A stretch of DNA of 64,000 nt from Ciona savignyi. Taxonomy: Eukaryota > Chordata > Ascidiacea > Phlebobranchia > Cionidae. The notes beneath the pieces are model-generated. The model searched no databases and was not told the origin of the DNA. It was given only the letters and a program-made list of their open reading frames with translations. Location: contig CH002827.1 in NCBI GenBank assembly GCA_000149265.1, forward strand, positions 116,603 through 180,602, written 5' to 3'. Positions 10,711-31,934 of the stretch are shown in pieces; positions within the stretch are counted from its first letter, which is position 1; each line of letters begins with the position of its first letter. A program made the position numbers and the translations under genes.

Positions 10711-12788
10711 TTTTCTGTTTGTTCTATTTAAAAATAGCTGTAGCTTAAGTAACGACAGGATAAAAAAAATTCCAAGACTTTAAACCTCAAATGTCCTCTC
10801 GGCGGGACCGCGCCATCCGAATATAACTTCAGAGTCGATGACCAAAAACCAGTGCATTTAATACGTTTTGTATAGCCTACATAAAAACTATAGTCAAGTT
10901 TTTAACCCATGATAGGCTCGTCAATAAGAATGTTTTGCATATAAATTGGTATGTGTATTAAGCATCAGGCCCTACGAACATACAATACATTTTAATACGT
11001 TACCGGGAAATTGTTTACCATGGATTGTTGTGGCGATCCTAGTCAAATATTTTGCAGAAAAATAATGTACTTTTATTGTAATTTTGTTTAGTCACAATGG
11101 TCACGTACGGTATATCTATATTTTGTAAAGCATACGTCCTTTTTAACGTACTATATCAGTTTGATATTGGCCAAAAGGTAAAAAAATCATTTTCAGTAAA
11201 AAGTATATAGTCTAGCTGGAATAAGTGTAATAGGTTTATATTACGAGGTAGATTGTTCTAATCTTATATCAGCAAAAAAACTTGTCGAAAAACTACTAAT
11301 GATCTTAGTATTCAGTTATTTAAACTGGTTTTGACCAAAAAAATTAATGTTTAAATTAAATGTACAGCAAAATTAGTAATCTTTTTGCATGTCTGTTTTT
11401 TCACACCCACCACCATCACCAACAGTTTTAGCCACCTGCCTTCTTTTCAAACATTTTTCCCACAATGCACCGAGACCACACCCGGCGTTACTGAGCGAAA
11501 ATATGACAAGAGCTTATGACTGAAGTAATTTCATACAGCAGCAAATATTCATCACTGATTGCTTTTACTTTAATTCACAGACTGAGATTATCACTAGAAT
11601 GTGTTGTGACGCACTTCCGATGGATGTATGCGCACTTGAAATTAGGTAATAGCTAGTCCAATGCAGAATACCGGTATCTAGCAGAAGATATCACAGTTTT
11701 CAGTTGCCGCATTTTAAAGATTAAAATAATTCGCTAGGTCATTACAGTTAGTTATATTGCCAAAAGTGCAATGTCACATATATTCCAGAATTAAGAAATA
11801 CAATATAATATACACCTGACTAGCCTATATATTCCTTTTACTGATTGTGCGGTTGACAGTACCTTTAATCAAGTAGAAAAAAGCCAGAAAGTTAAATTTA
11901 CAATACAGATATTGTAGGTCTGTTTTTTTTTTAAGTTTGAGAATTCTTCATTGTTATTTACTTTAGATTTTTATAAAAATAGAAACCAACATACTCTGTT
12001 GAAGCCAATGATTTATTTAACATCATATAAATCTATCAGTTTTCGAGTTAGACTGGGGTGTAGAAATCTTAAGCATTTAAGGCTGTTGAACCAAAAGGAA
12101 AGAAAATGCAGAGATCACAAGCCTGTGCTGGTAGCAATATTAAAATATACAAAGATTCTACATTTGCCCGATATATTTCTACAATAACTGTAACATTGAC
12201 AATAACAGTTACGGACAAATCTAAACATAGATGATCTAGGGAACTGGGATATAAACTAAAATGAATGTCAAACCATGAAGATTAGTTTTATAGTATAGTT
12301 ATTGCTTAGTGAAAGATTAGCAGGTTTATTTTCCATTAGTGTAGTGTTCACTTTTTAAAACATTGCCGTTAGTAGATTCCCAAAATTCGTAAAAATACCG
12401 TATATAAGTAAATTAAATTTCCTTAAATTATAGTGATCTATATAGTAACAGGGTCAATTTTTTAACTGTTATGACTAAATAACTTCTTTTGTCTACAGCT
12501 GTAAAATACTAGGAGTTTTGTCTTTTAGTTTAGAATCTTATCTGAAGTCTACAGCTACCAGTGAAGCAGTTGATTACTTCTATTTTGTGAATAATGTGGT
12601 TGCATTTTGAAGTCTACATTTCTAATTGTTTTTCTTTTCACAAATTGCCTTAATTTTGATGTTTTAGCGGTTTTGTGCAATGGGTTAAATGCTTGGATTT
12701 ACTTCAACAATTATGCACTTATAAAATGATTTGGATCTTACGGAAAGCCTTTTGTCATCCAGAGAACATCATAATAAATGCTGAGAAA

Positions 12789-23639
<10,851 letters not shown>

Positions 23640-24079
23640 CGGGACTAGGAACCCACGGACCCCTTAGCGCTCTACTGCGGTGTTTGGTTGTCGCTTAGAA
23701 GCGATGCGCATGTCGCTAAACCTATCTACACTGCTTGCAATACGGAAATCTTATCCGTAAACTGAACGGTTTTGCAGGCAACGCGTCTTAATTATGTTGC
23801 TCTCGTGGAGCCATTTTAGCCAGCCATCGTCGGGTTTGTCACATTTGTGAAGTCAAAAATCGCCCAGTTACGCTCTCCTGAACGCTAAACGGTCACTTAC
23901 TGGGACTTACTACCTTATAGTAGCACATGCAATAATCAACAGCTTGAAGCAAGACCGGACCCACCTCCATCCTCAAACAAAGAACAATCAGGCATGGTCG
24001 CTCTCCCATTTTGTCCAGCAGCAATTTTAACCCACGATTTTACGTTTTTAATCATGAACTTTAATTCTAATTTACTTTT

Positions 24080-24118
24080 AGTATATATATATATATATAT
24101 ACGTAATATATATATATA
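24080..24118. repeat. (TA)n microsatellite
   Basis: Two runs of alternating T and A are split by 'cgtaa'. Length is probably polymorphic. It lies about 440 bases past the Gq stop codon. Confidence 0.8.
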
Positions 24119-24251
24119 CGAGCTACATCCTATACATCTATATTGTGGTACTAACAATAATACGGCGAGACACCCGGCACCGTTCGCGCATTTTACCCGA
24201 TAATGAAATGAAATTATCGTTGTTTTATGTTACTAAATTAGTCCGCAATGC

Positions 24252-24356
24252 ACCGAGTTGAAGCATCGTCTTTCGATGCCTCGTTTTACGGTTTGCAGCA
24301 GTACGTTTTCCGTGCTGCTTTAACGCATCCGTGTGTCTGCAGTTTTCCGCACACGG
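24252..24356. other. Three consecutive hairpins, possible structured RNA or DNA
   Basis: Stems seen by eye: GAAGCATCG with CGATGCCTC (24260-24282), AGCAGTACG with CGTGCTGCT (24297-24319), and CCGTGTG with CACACGG (24329-24356). All three neighbourhoods share GTTTT(A/C)CG. The stretch is GC-richer than its surroundings. It could be part of the Gq 3' UTR or an independent RNA; no known RNA family was recognised. Confidence 0.3.
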
Positions 24357-25564
24357 CCGTTAGCGAAGCGCAACTGGTAAAGTGATCTCGGCTTAATCTT
24401 GCCTTAAATCGACCGCGAGTCGCGTGCCCCACAATACAACTCATACCACCCACATCCAGCTATCACTTAAAATCATTTCACTCAAACGCGACAACGATAA
24501 AGTTCAGCAAGAATATGGCCCATTGAATTAGTACTGCAACAGGTTTCGGTTTCCATGTTACTTGATCGAACTCGCGGGCGACATCCAGTGCATTCCCTCG
24601 TAGCGAATTTCTAAGACTAGCCTACTCGTTAAACGTTGAGTATATAGAAAAGGACCTGTATATAGAAAAGGCGCTTCTAACAGTTTTTTCCTACCCATCT
24701 AAATGTTTTCATCTTATATACTAAGGCGTGGATACCAGAAATATAGCCATTTTTTCCTATGTACCGTGGCAATTTTACAACTAACCAAGGTGTATACGAA
24801 TTTGCGGTAACCTTCAGAATTTCTCCACCCATTTTGGAATTTTGCTGATTCTGTAAAATATTGTAGCGCCATACAAAAGAAAAATACAATTACCACAGGA
24901 ACAACTTTGCGCCGTTTTCTTCACGGTATTGAGATTTTCACATTTTCTCATTTTTAATTTTGTCGTCGTCTCCTGTATACTACTGACACTTTTATTATGA
25001 AAATCGTTGGATGCAACCCCCTGTAACCTAACGTGTTAAATCTGATTAAATTTTAACCAATCCCTCACGTTGTTTCAATCGATAATGATGACGCGCAGCA
25101 AATGCAATTGACCCGCGTATAATTATCAAGTGGGAGGTGCTACAACGTTACCGTTGGCCGCTTACTCATTATTTTAACTAGTCGATTTGTCTTTGGCTAG
25201 TCTCTTAGCAACGTTAGCATACATCACCTGGACCCAGTATATTAAAGGATTTTAAAAAGTTTTAAATTTTTAAAAATTAAAAAGCATCTCAACCATACAC
25301 GACTTACTGTAATAGATCCCACAGAATAAGCGGCATCGAATGATTGTCCGTTTATTAATGCCCGTTAGGTTTTCGCATTCACGGAAATAAAACCTGAATA
25401 TCCGGAGCTATAATGGTAGGGTTAATTAATTTATATATCTGGCTTGGTCGTTATGCGCAGGCTTGGGTTTATTAAAAGGGTACTAAAGATTAATAGTGAA
25501 CTGTCACCGATTACCTATACTAATACGATCTATCTAAAATGCGTGGAAACAAGATATTGTGAAT

Positions 25565-25875
25565 TTGTCCGGCCCGTTGGTCTAACCGTTAAGTGCGTCG
25601 TCTTTCAATCGAAAGGTTGAAGGTGCGAAACTGGTCGCTAGCTAGTCGGTTGTGTCCTTGGGCAAGGCACTTTACGGACATTGCCTGAACCCAGCGGATT
25701 AATGGGTTCTACCAAATTAAAGGAACGTGTCTGTCATATACAACACACTGCAATAGCTCCGGTAACCCGACGATAGGCGCGAGGTGATCTGACGATTGCC
25801 CGTGTGTTAACCCCCTTGGTTTTCCTACTCACGGGGATAAAGATGAATATCCTATCCCTGTTTGCTGTGAAAAAA
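25565..25875 (+). repeat. tRNA-derived SINE, best full-length copy
   Basis: This is the best reference copy in the window. It has a tRNA-like head with an A box (ttggtctaaccg) and a B box (gtgcgaaactgg). A body follows with 'ttgtgtccttgggcaaggca', 'acccagcggattaatgggtt', 'caacacactgcaatagctcc' and 'gaggtgatctgacgattgcc'. The tail is 'cacggggataaagatgaata'. Composite tRNA-type SINEs have been described from Ciona; equating this with a named family is from memory and unchecked. About 30 copies occur in both orientations in this window. Confidence 0.85.
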
Positions 25876-26159
25876 TCCCGTTTGAAGGCTTTATAGACAT
25901 CACATAACTCTGCATGGATAGAAGTTGACAATTAGAGTAAGCCGTTTTTTGGTGGACGTCGGAGATGGATAAACTAATTATGTGAATAAACCACGTATAT
26001 TTCTTTAAGTTAAGTTTCCTTTATTTGATAAAACTAACCATAGAATATGTTTTATGTGGATAAATGATATACTTACAGTTTACACGATTTTAAATAATTA
26101 ACTAAACAGAAATTGTTGGGCAGGCTAAATATCCAGACGCACAGTATGCTGTAAGAGTT

Positions 26160-26275
26160 TAATTTCACTTAGCCAAGTTTCGAACCCACGATGAACTCGT
26201 CACTAGCACCGATTTTGTATAAGAGCCGGTTTTATATTGGTCGCGTTAACCATTCGGCTACGCAACTATACTATA
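26160..26275 (-). repeat. tRNA-like sequence, second SINE head or decayed tRNA gene
   Basis: On the minus strand it reads 'gtagccgaatggttaacgcg', a good A box and D arm of the Leu/Ser type. About 70 bases later comes 'gtgggttcgaaactt', a B box. The T stem and acceptor stem do not pair well, so it is not a working tRNA. It differs from the abundant SINE head and may mark another tRNA-derived family. Confidence 0.4.
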
Positions 26276-26504
26276 TGCTTTAAGAATAAGCAAAAGTGAG
26301 CACAATTTTTGTGATATCCATGGAAAAGGGGGACTTTAAACCTATTACAATCAACGTTATAGAGACACTTATATATTTTCGGTTGCGCCGTGTCCAGAAT
26401 AGATAAATCGGCAAAGTGTCTTTGCTTTACCGTTAGGTAACGCTTCTGATCCGTCCAAGATTTCTATTCGGTTTCGTACGAAGTGAAGAAGCTACCGCGG
26501 CGGG

Positions 26505-26665
26505 ACGTTATGACGCGGGTACTCATTGGATCACCTCGTTCCCGCGTTTGGTTATCAGGAATTTTTCGATGTGTACGGTTGAGATGTTCTTTGATTAGTA
26601 GTACAACCCATTATACCGCTGGTTCTATACGGTGCCCGCCAAGTAACTCGCCTAAGGACACACCT
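26505..26665 (-). repeat. SINE copy, 3' part decayed
   Basis: Complement words 'ggatcacctcgttcccgc', 'ttatcagga', 'gagatgttctttga', 'acaacccattataccgctgg' and 'cgcctaaggacacacc' follow the SINE body in order. Confidence 0.65.
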
Positions 26666-27029
26666 GCGAAGCCAATGAGTGATGTCGGTCTAATAACATT
26701 TCGGCTATTTGTAGACCGCCGAGGCTCTTAAAGACTAAGTTAAACAGCCCGAACCCTATTGAATACAATAGGCTAGCTGCCATAACTTACTCTCCCCAAC
26801 TTGGCGGTATTGTTCTTAAAGGGTTATTTTGCGTTAGATATGAAAAATGACAAAAGGTCATCAAACACTTGTTCGTTTGAAAACCTCGAACTTGCCTTAT
26901 AAGTAGCAACTAAGTTTATGTCTAAACTCGATCAAAAGTGGCTTAACTTGTTTCTCAAACATACCGAGTTTACAAAAGTCGCTTTATATATACGTCTTGA
27001 AGTCTCCTTGATAACACTTTTTGCCGGAC

Positions 27030-27315
27030 TGATTAGCTTGGTGGGTTTTTGCGTGGCCTTTCAGCCTAAGGGTCTCAGAATCAAAACTGGTCGCTGTATG
27101 GGTCGGTTATATCCTTGGGTAAGGCATTTAGCGTGCATTACCTGAACCCAGTGGACTGAACGGTTTTATACCAAAGTTAAAGTCTCGATAATACAGAACA
27201 CACTGAAATTGCTCAGGTAACCCAACGGTGGGTTCATGGCAATCTGACAATTGTCTGTGTAAAAACACCCCTTGTGTTTTTCACTTCGTGATGATAAACA
27301 CGAATATTTCATTCT
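27030..27315 (+). repeat. tRNA-derived SINE, near full length
   Basis: Head 'ggcctttcagcctaagggtc', body 'cctgaacccagtggactgaa' and 'aggtaacccaacggtggg', and tail 'tgatgataaacacgaata' are all present. It meets an oppositely oriented copy at its right end. Confidence 0.8.
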
Positions 27316-27475
27316 AAGTTTGTTAAACACTTTACTCAGTGGTAATACTGAGTAATGTCCAATAAATACATTGCCTAAAGACAAAAGACTGCTAGCGACC
27401 AGTTATAATTCTACAACCCTTCGGCTGATATGCTACGCACTTATCCACTGAATCATTTGGTCGTACTGGTTCAAC
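27316..27475 (-). repeat. SINE fragment, inverted next to the preceding copy
   Basis: The complement of the head half ('gctagcgaccagttataatt', 'aacccttcggctgatatgct') sits directly after the plus-strand copy. Together they form an inverted pair that could fold back if transcribed. Confidence 0.65.
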
Positions 27476-29389
27476 GGCACCTGTATTTCGCTTACATATC
27501 CCAGGCATATTCTCATCTTATATATATAGTTTAAACCTGGTTTAATTATATTTTGATTTATACACAACACCACAATTTTCTGTTTTGATTGCGTCATATT
27601 AAAATGCTTCTAAACAAACTACACTTGTATAGACGTGTTTGATTTAACATCTAAAGCTGATACAAAACTAAATTTAATATATAGGTCGAAAGAACTGTTT
27701 GAACAATTAGTTAGCAGACCTATTTCAGTGATACAATATTGAACACAACTGAAATCAGTCTACCAACTTCGGTTCAACAGAATAAATATGTTTTCTAAAT
27801 CCCTTGTTTTCTCGCTAAGTGAAACACTGCAAACTCAATCTTGAAAGCTGTCATTAACCGAAAACCGCTCAACAATTAAAGACCTATTGCATGAATTGCA
27901 GATAGGCCTGAAATCGTTGTACAGTGGTGGTCGAGGTGCACGTGGACCAAGCTATGCCGGTGTTTAGGCTGTGTATTGAGTATGATAGGCCTTGGGCTAC
28001 GATGGTGGTAACTCAACTGTTTACAGTTGTTCTGCTTTATTCTTAAAACCTTAATCGCTAATGCGCTGATGATCAAATTCTGATTGGTGAAGTAAACCTT
28101 TGTCAGTTTCTACATTTGCGGATATCCATACTAGGTAGATACAGTATAAGATATCCTGAAATCAAAGCTTTTTAAGACAATGAACTAAACACTCCTTTTT
28201 TACTGCATAGGGTTTTTCTTGCAGGTCGAGTTTCCTTGATTCAGGCTCTGTACTGTTGAGCTGTTACTATTAGTAGGGAGAACTCGTTGTAACTGATGAT
28301 TGTCGTAACAGAACTGAAGCTTATATAACTTGACTGGACCACACTTTGCTCTACCAATGTCACACGTCTGCACGGGTGTCGACAACTTGAGCATTTCATC
28401 TGTGCGACCAGCTGATTGAAGGGGAAAATCAGCAAGTCTCTGTTGGTAACTTATTTCGATAACCTAGTGGCGTCTTGTTAAATCCACAAGGAAATTCAAA
28501 TACTGAAAGATAGGACATAGACAGGGCTATCATACCTTAGTACGATATTAATTTTGTCCTTGATTGCCAAAAAACCTCCATATTTTACGTCATATCACGG
28601 CCATTATCTTTATTTCATGACACATTATGCTTTTAGCAGGGCTTTTTATGTTGGTATTGTAACATAATACTGAAGTTGACACTGGTCGCATGATATACAT
28701 TTAGTTCAATCACTTATTTTTTTAAATAATTACAAAATATTAGTTTCGAAAAATCCAATTTTGTTTTCTACTTATTTATAGCTCCAATCAGTATTAATCA
28801 GTATTGTAGGCCTTGATTTATAGGCGAAGAACTTATTATTATAGGCCAATAACTTATTATAGAACTATTATTTTAGAGACCAAAAGTATTATTAGGCTTT
28901 ATTTTTTCTAATGTGTGTTTGAAAGAAATTGTAAGCACTTGGTTTTAAAATTAAATATTACGGTATATAACTGGAAAAATATAGTTTTTGTTATTCAATT
29001 GTTTCTATGACGTCACCAGTCCTTCCCACAATGCAATGCCGGACTGGTTAAAGCGCAGCAGTGATTAGCACCTCTCATCCTGCTGTGACCTCACAATTAA
29101 CTTTCCCACGAGCGATTGTTGACAGGGAAGTTTATCAACCAATCACGTGTTCGCACTTAATCGGTAATCACATGGACTTTGAAAGGCCGACGTCAATCAT
29201 GTTTAGCCAGATGTTTTTTGTACTCGTATTTTAGCGGCCACCGTAACCTAAATCATCGTTTTCTCCCCGTACATGGTTAAATACAATAAATTTTATCATA
29301 TGAGCAATTGCCAATTTACCTTTCGCCTAATATCGGGTTACCAAATATTTCAGTATGTTATGTAGGATTGAAACGTTGCTTCAGTTTTA
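27476..29389. other. Intergenic, no recognised gene
   Basis: This is AT-rich sequence without domain matches. One minus-strand frame at about 28200-28408 looks mildly coding (see findings). The stretch 29010-29200 is GC-richer but has no open frame of interest. Confidence 0.45.
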
Positions 29390-29525
29390 TCAGAACCCAA
29401 TAAACCACTTAGTCCAGACGATATTTCCTAACTGCCTTGCCCAAGGACCCAATCGACAAGCGACCAGTTTGGTTGTGCAACCCTTCGGCTTAAAGTCCAA
29501 CAACTAATCTATTCAACAAGTTTTG
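29390..29525 (-). repeat. SINE head-half fragment
   Basis: The complement of the region from the A/B boxes to 'ggcaaggca' is present ('ccttgcccaaggacccaatc', 'gcaacccttcggcttaaagt'). Confidence 0.65.
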
Positions 29526-29855
29526 GTAAGTTTTTCGCTGTGAAAACGCACCCAACAAAAGCATCTGTTAAAAGTTAAAAGGACAACAAGGCAAAAAAAC
29601 AGTCGTCAAAAAAACACATGTAATCAAATTCATTTTTCTGCCGGTATAGCCAGAAGCCTGGCAAACCCTTTGTGTTTGTCAATGCGGTGAATTCGTTTAC
29701 CAAGGCCATGTTGACTCTTTCTTGATTTTCATCAGCCGATTAGGCCTACATGTAACTGCTCATAACGGAGTTGAAGCCCAATAAGACGGGCACAATAAAA
29801 CCAAGTAGAAGCTTCTTTTTCATTTCTACATGTTAAGGTTTCTTACAAGACTTAG

Positions 29856-30140
29856 GATAGGACATTCATGTTTATCCCCGTTAATGGGAAAACAGAGGGG
29901 TTAACACACGGGAAATCGTCAGATCACCTCGTGCCCGCCGCCAGGTTACCGGAGCTATTGCAGTGAGTTGTGTATGATTTACATGCTCCTTCAATTTGGT
30001 AGAACCTATTAATCCGATGTGTTCAAGCAATACCCATTAAGTACCTTGGGAGCTATTGCAGTATGTTGTGTATATGATTAAGATGTCTTTTTTTCAGTTT
30101 AATGACGCACTAACTAACTAACCTATTCGACCGCTTAGTT
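29856..30140 (-). repeat. SINE copy with internal duplication
   Basis: It starts with the tail complement ('cattcatgtttatccccgtt') and continues through 'cagatcacctcgtgcccgcc'. The block 'ggagctattgcagt..gttgtgtat' occurs twice (near 29951 and 30050), so a piece of the element was duplicated or two copies recombined. Confidence 0.75.
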
Positions 30141-30561
30141 TAGTATATTCTTTAAGGAAATTTTGCTATGAATTTCGGGTTTTGACCGATAATCTTCAGG
30201 AAATTAAACGATATTTGAAGTGGTTTAAAAATCCAGATCCAGTAAATTTAAACGGGACTTCATTATAGTCGGCCAATGGCTTAATATAAAATCACACAAA
30301 GCAATACATCAAATATATATGGGCACCTGGTAACATAACTGTTTTACGACCCTTTCGTTTTTTTACCCTGAAATAAACATGGAAACCATAACGCTATAAC
30401 CCATCGTTGATGTGCTGGGTCGATTGTTGCGAAGTAAATATCCATAAACCTAACACGTACATAAACCAAAAACCGATATGTTGGTACTTTGATTGTCCTT
30501 TAAAGCACAGTGGAACGAAGTAGGTAGTTTTACAGAACGAAACAGACAACAGTGATAATTA

Positions 30562-30665
30562 AACTACGGTACAGCACAAAAAGGTTTTTTAAAAAGGTAA
30601 AAAATTATCGGAATTTACGGTACAGCACACAAAAAGGTTTAAACAGGTAAAAGTTATTGGAATTT
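30562..30665. repeat. Tandem duplication, two units of about 50 bp
   Basis: The unit 'acggtacagcaca(ca)aaaaggtttt..aaacaggtaaaa..ttatcggaattt' is present twice in a row with a few differences. Confidence 0.75.
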
Positions 30666-30785
30666 GGCGAAAATCTCTATATATATACACTTTTAAAATG
30701 AAACACAAATCAGGTAACAGCATATTACAGCCAAATGTAATCACAGGTAAATAATACCAAAGAATGAACAGTAATGTGGTTGGTA

Positions 30786-30863
30786 TCAGTTGGCGGATTC
30801 GGCTGCCAGGGCGGCTTGGACGGCCGCAACCGCCCCGACTGCATTCACTTCTTCTTGGTCGCG
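30786..30863 (-). CDS. Possible extra terminal exon of the FAM227-like gene (Ala-rich)
   Basis: After a good acceptor (ttattag) the minus strand is open for exactly 26 codons, DQEEVNAVGAVAAVQAALAA and a few more, then TGA. The GC-rich third positions stand out from the AT-rich surroundings and suggest coding. It could be reached from the preceding gene's last exon by a weak donor after TTA in the same phase. A better donor two codons earlier would instead read a short basic tail. It could also belong to another small gene. Confidence 0.35.
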   Translation of the reverse strand, partial: RDQEEVNAVGAVAAVQAALAAESAN

Positions 30864-30879
30864 CTAATAACGATTTAAT

Positions 30880-31215
30880 TTAATAGCTTATAATGGATAA
30901 GTGCTTCGCCTTCCAGTCGATAGGTTGTGATATCGAAACTAGGTGCTGCCTAGATGGCGATGTCCTTGGTCAAGGTAGTTAGTGGACATCGCTTTAACTC
31001 ATTGGACTATCAGGTTCTACTGAATTAAAGGTACGTCTTAATCATTTACAACACACTTCGATAGCTCCGATAACCAGTGTGAGACAATCAGACGATTATC
31101 CCACTGATAACTTTTCTGGGTTGTACTAATTTTGAAAAAAACGTCATACAGGATTGCTCGTGTAATAACCCCCCTTGCGTTTTTCCATTCACGAGTATAA
31201 ACGTCCTTTCATAAA
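30880..31215 (+). repeat. SINE copy with short insertion
   Basis: The head ('gccttccagtcgataggttg', 'gatatcgaaactaggt') and tail ('cattcacgagtataaacg') are clear. An extra piece near 31105-31150 splits the body. Confidence 0.7.
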
Positions 31216-31429
31216 ACAGTTGAATGCCCATTTTACCTTCAACTCCATAAGCACAAGGTTACTGAGGTAGCGCACTTGGCGAGGCTTGGCCAGAAGTTTA
31301 GACGACTTCCTAAAGGAAAAAAATCTAATTTGTCTTTCGTCAATTCAGTTATTTTAGAAAATAAAATAATACAAAGAAAGAAATGCTTATCAAACGATAT
31401 CTCATTAGAGTTGGACAAAGCATAGGATA

Positions 31430-31665
31430 TATTAGGATATTTATGTTTATTCCGGTGAATGGAAACACGCAAGCGGCGTTAACACACGAATAATCGTCTA
31501 CAAACTCGCGCCCACCGTCGGGTTAGCGAAGATATTTTACTGTGTTTGTGGCTTGGGCAAGGTCGGTTAAGTGTCTTCACAACCGATTAGCTAGCGATCA
31601 GTTTCGGTCTCGCAACCTTTCGGCTGAACGGCAACGCACTACCCCACCGCGCTACTCTGTCAAAG
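31430..31665 (-). repeat. SINE, near full length
   Basis: Tail complement 'ttatgtttattccggtgaat', body 'cgcgcccaccgtcgggtta' and head 'gcaacctttcggctgaacgg' are present. It faces the plus-strand copy at 30880-31215. Confidence 0.75.
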
Positions 31666-31934
31666 TATACAGGGGTGTATTTCACAGACGTTCACCGTGT
31701 ACCGTAGAGCGGACTTTTACTTTTTCTCCAACCCATCAGTCTAGTGGCTTTAGACAACAAAATAATACAGTATTTAAAAAAAAACAGGTCAAAACATTTC
31801 ATTGTTGTGTGAATGATATTCCCTGGATTTCGACCCAATAAATTGTTGTAATATTTAATTCACAAACGTACTGACATTTTCGTTTTTACACAGCTGTAAT
31901 TAATATTTTCCATTAAAATAAGGGAACGCAAAAA

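Larger units (their letters stand above)
23640..25564. other. Region downstream of Gq, no gene seen
   Basis: It contains the Gq 3' UTR, an alternating TA run (about 24080-24118) and a GC-richer stretch with three hairpins (24252-24356, listed separately). No AATAAA was found close behind the stop codon, so the transcript end is not defined. Confidence 0.5.
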
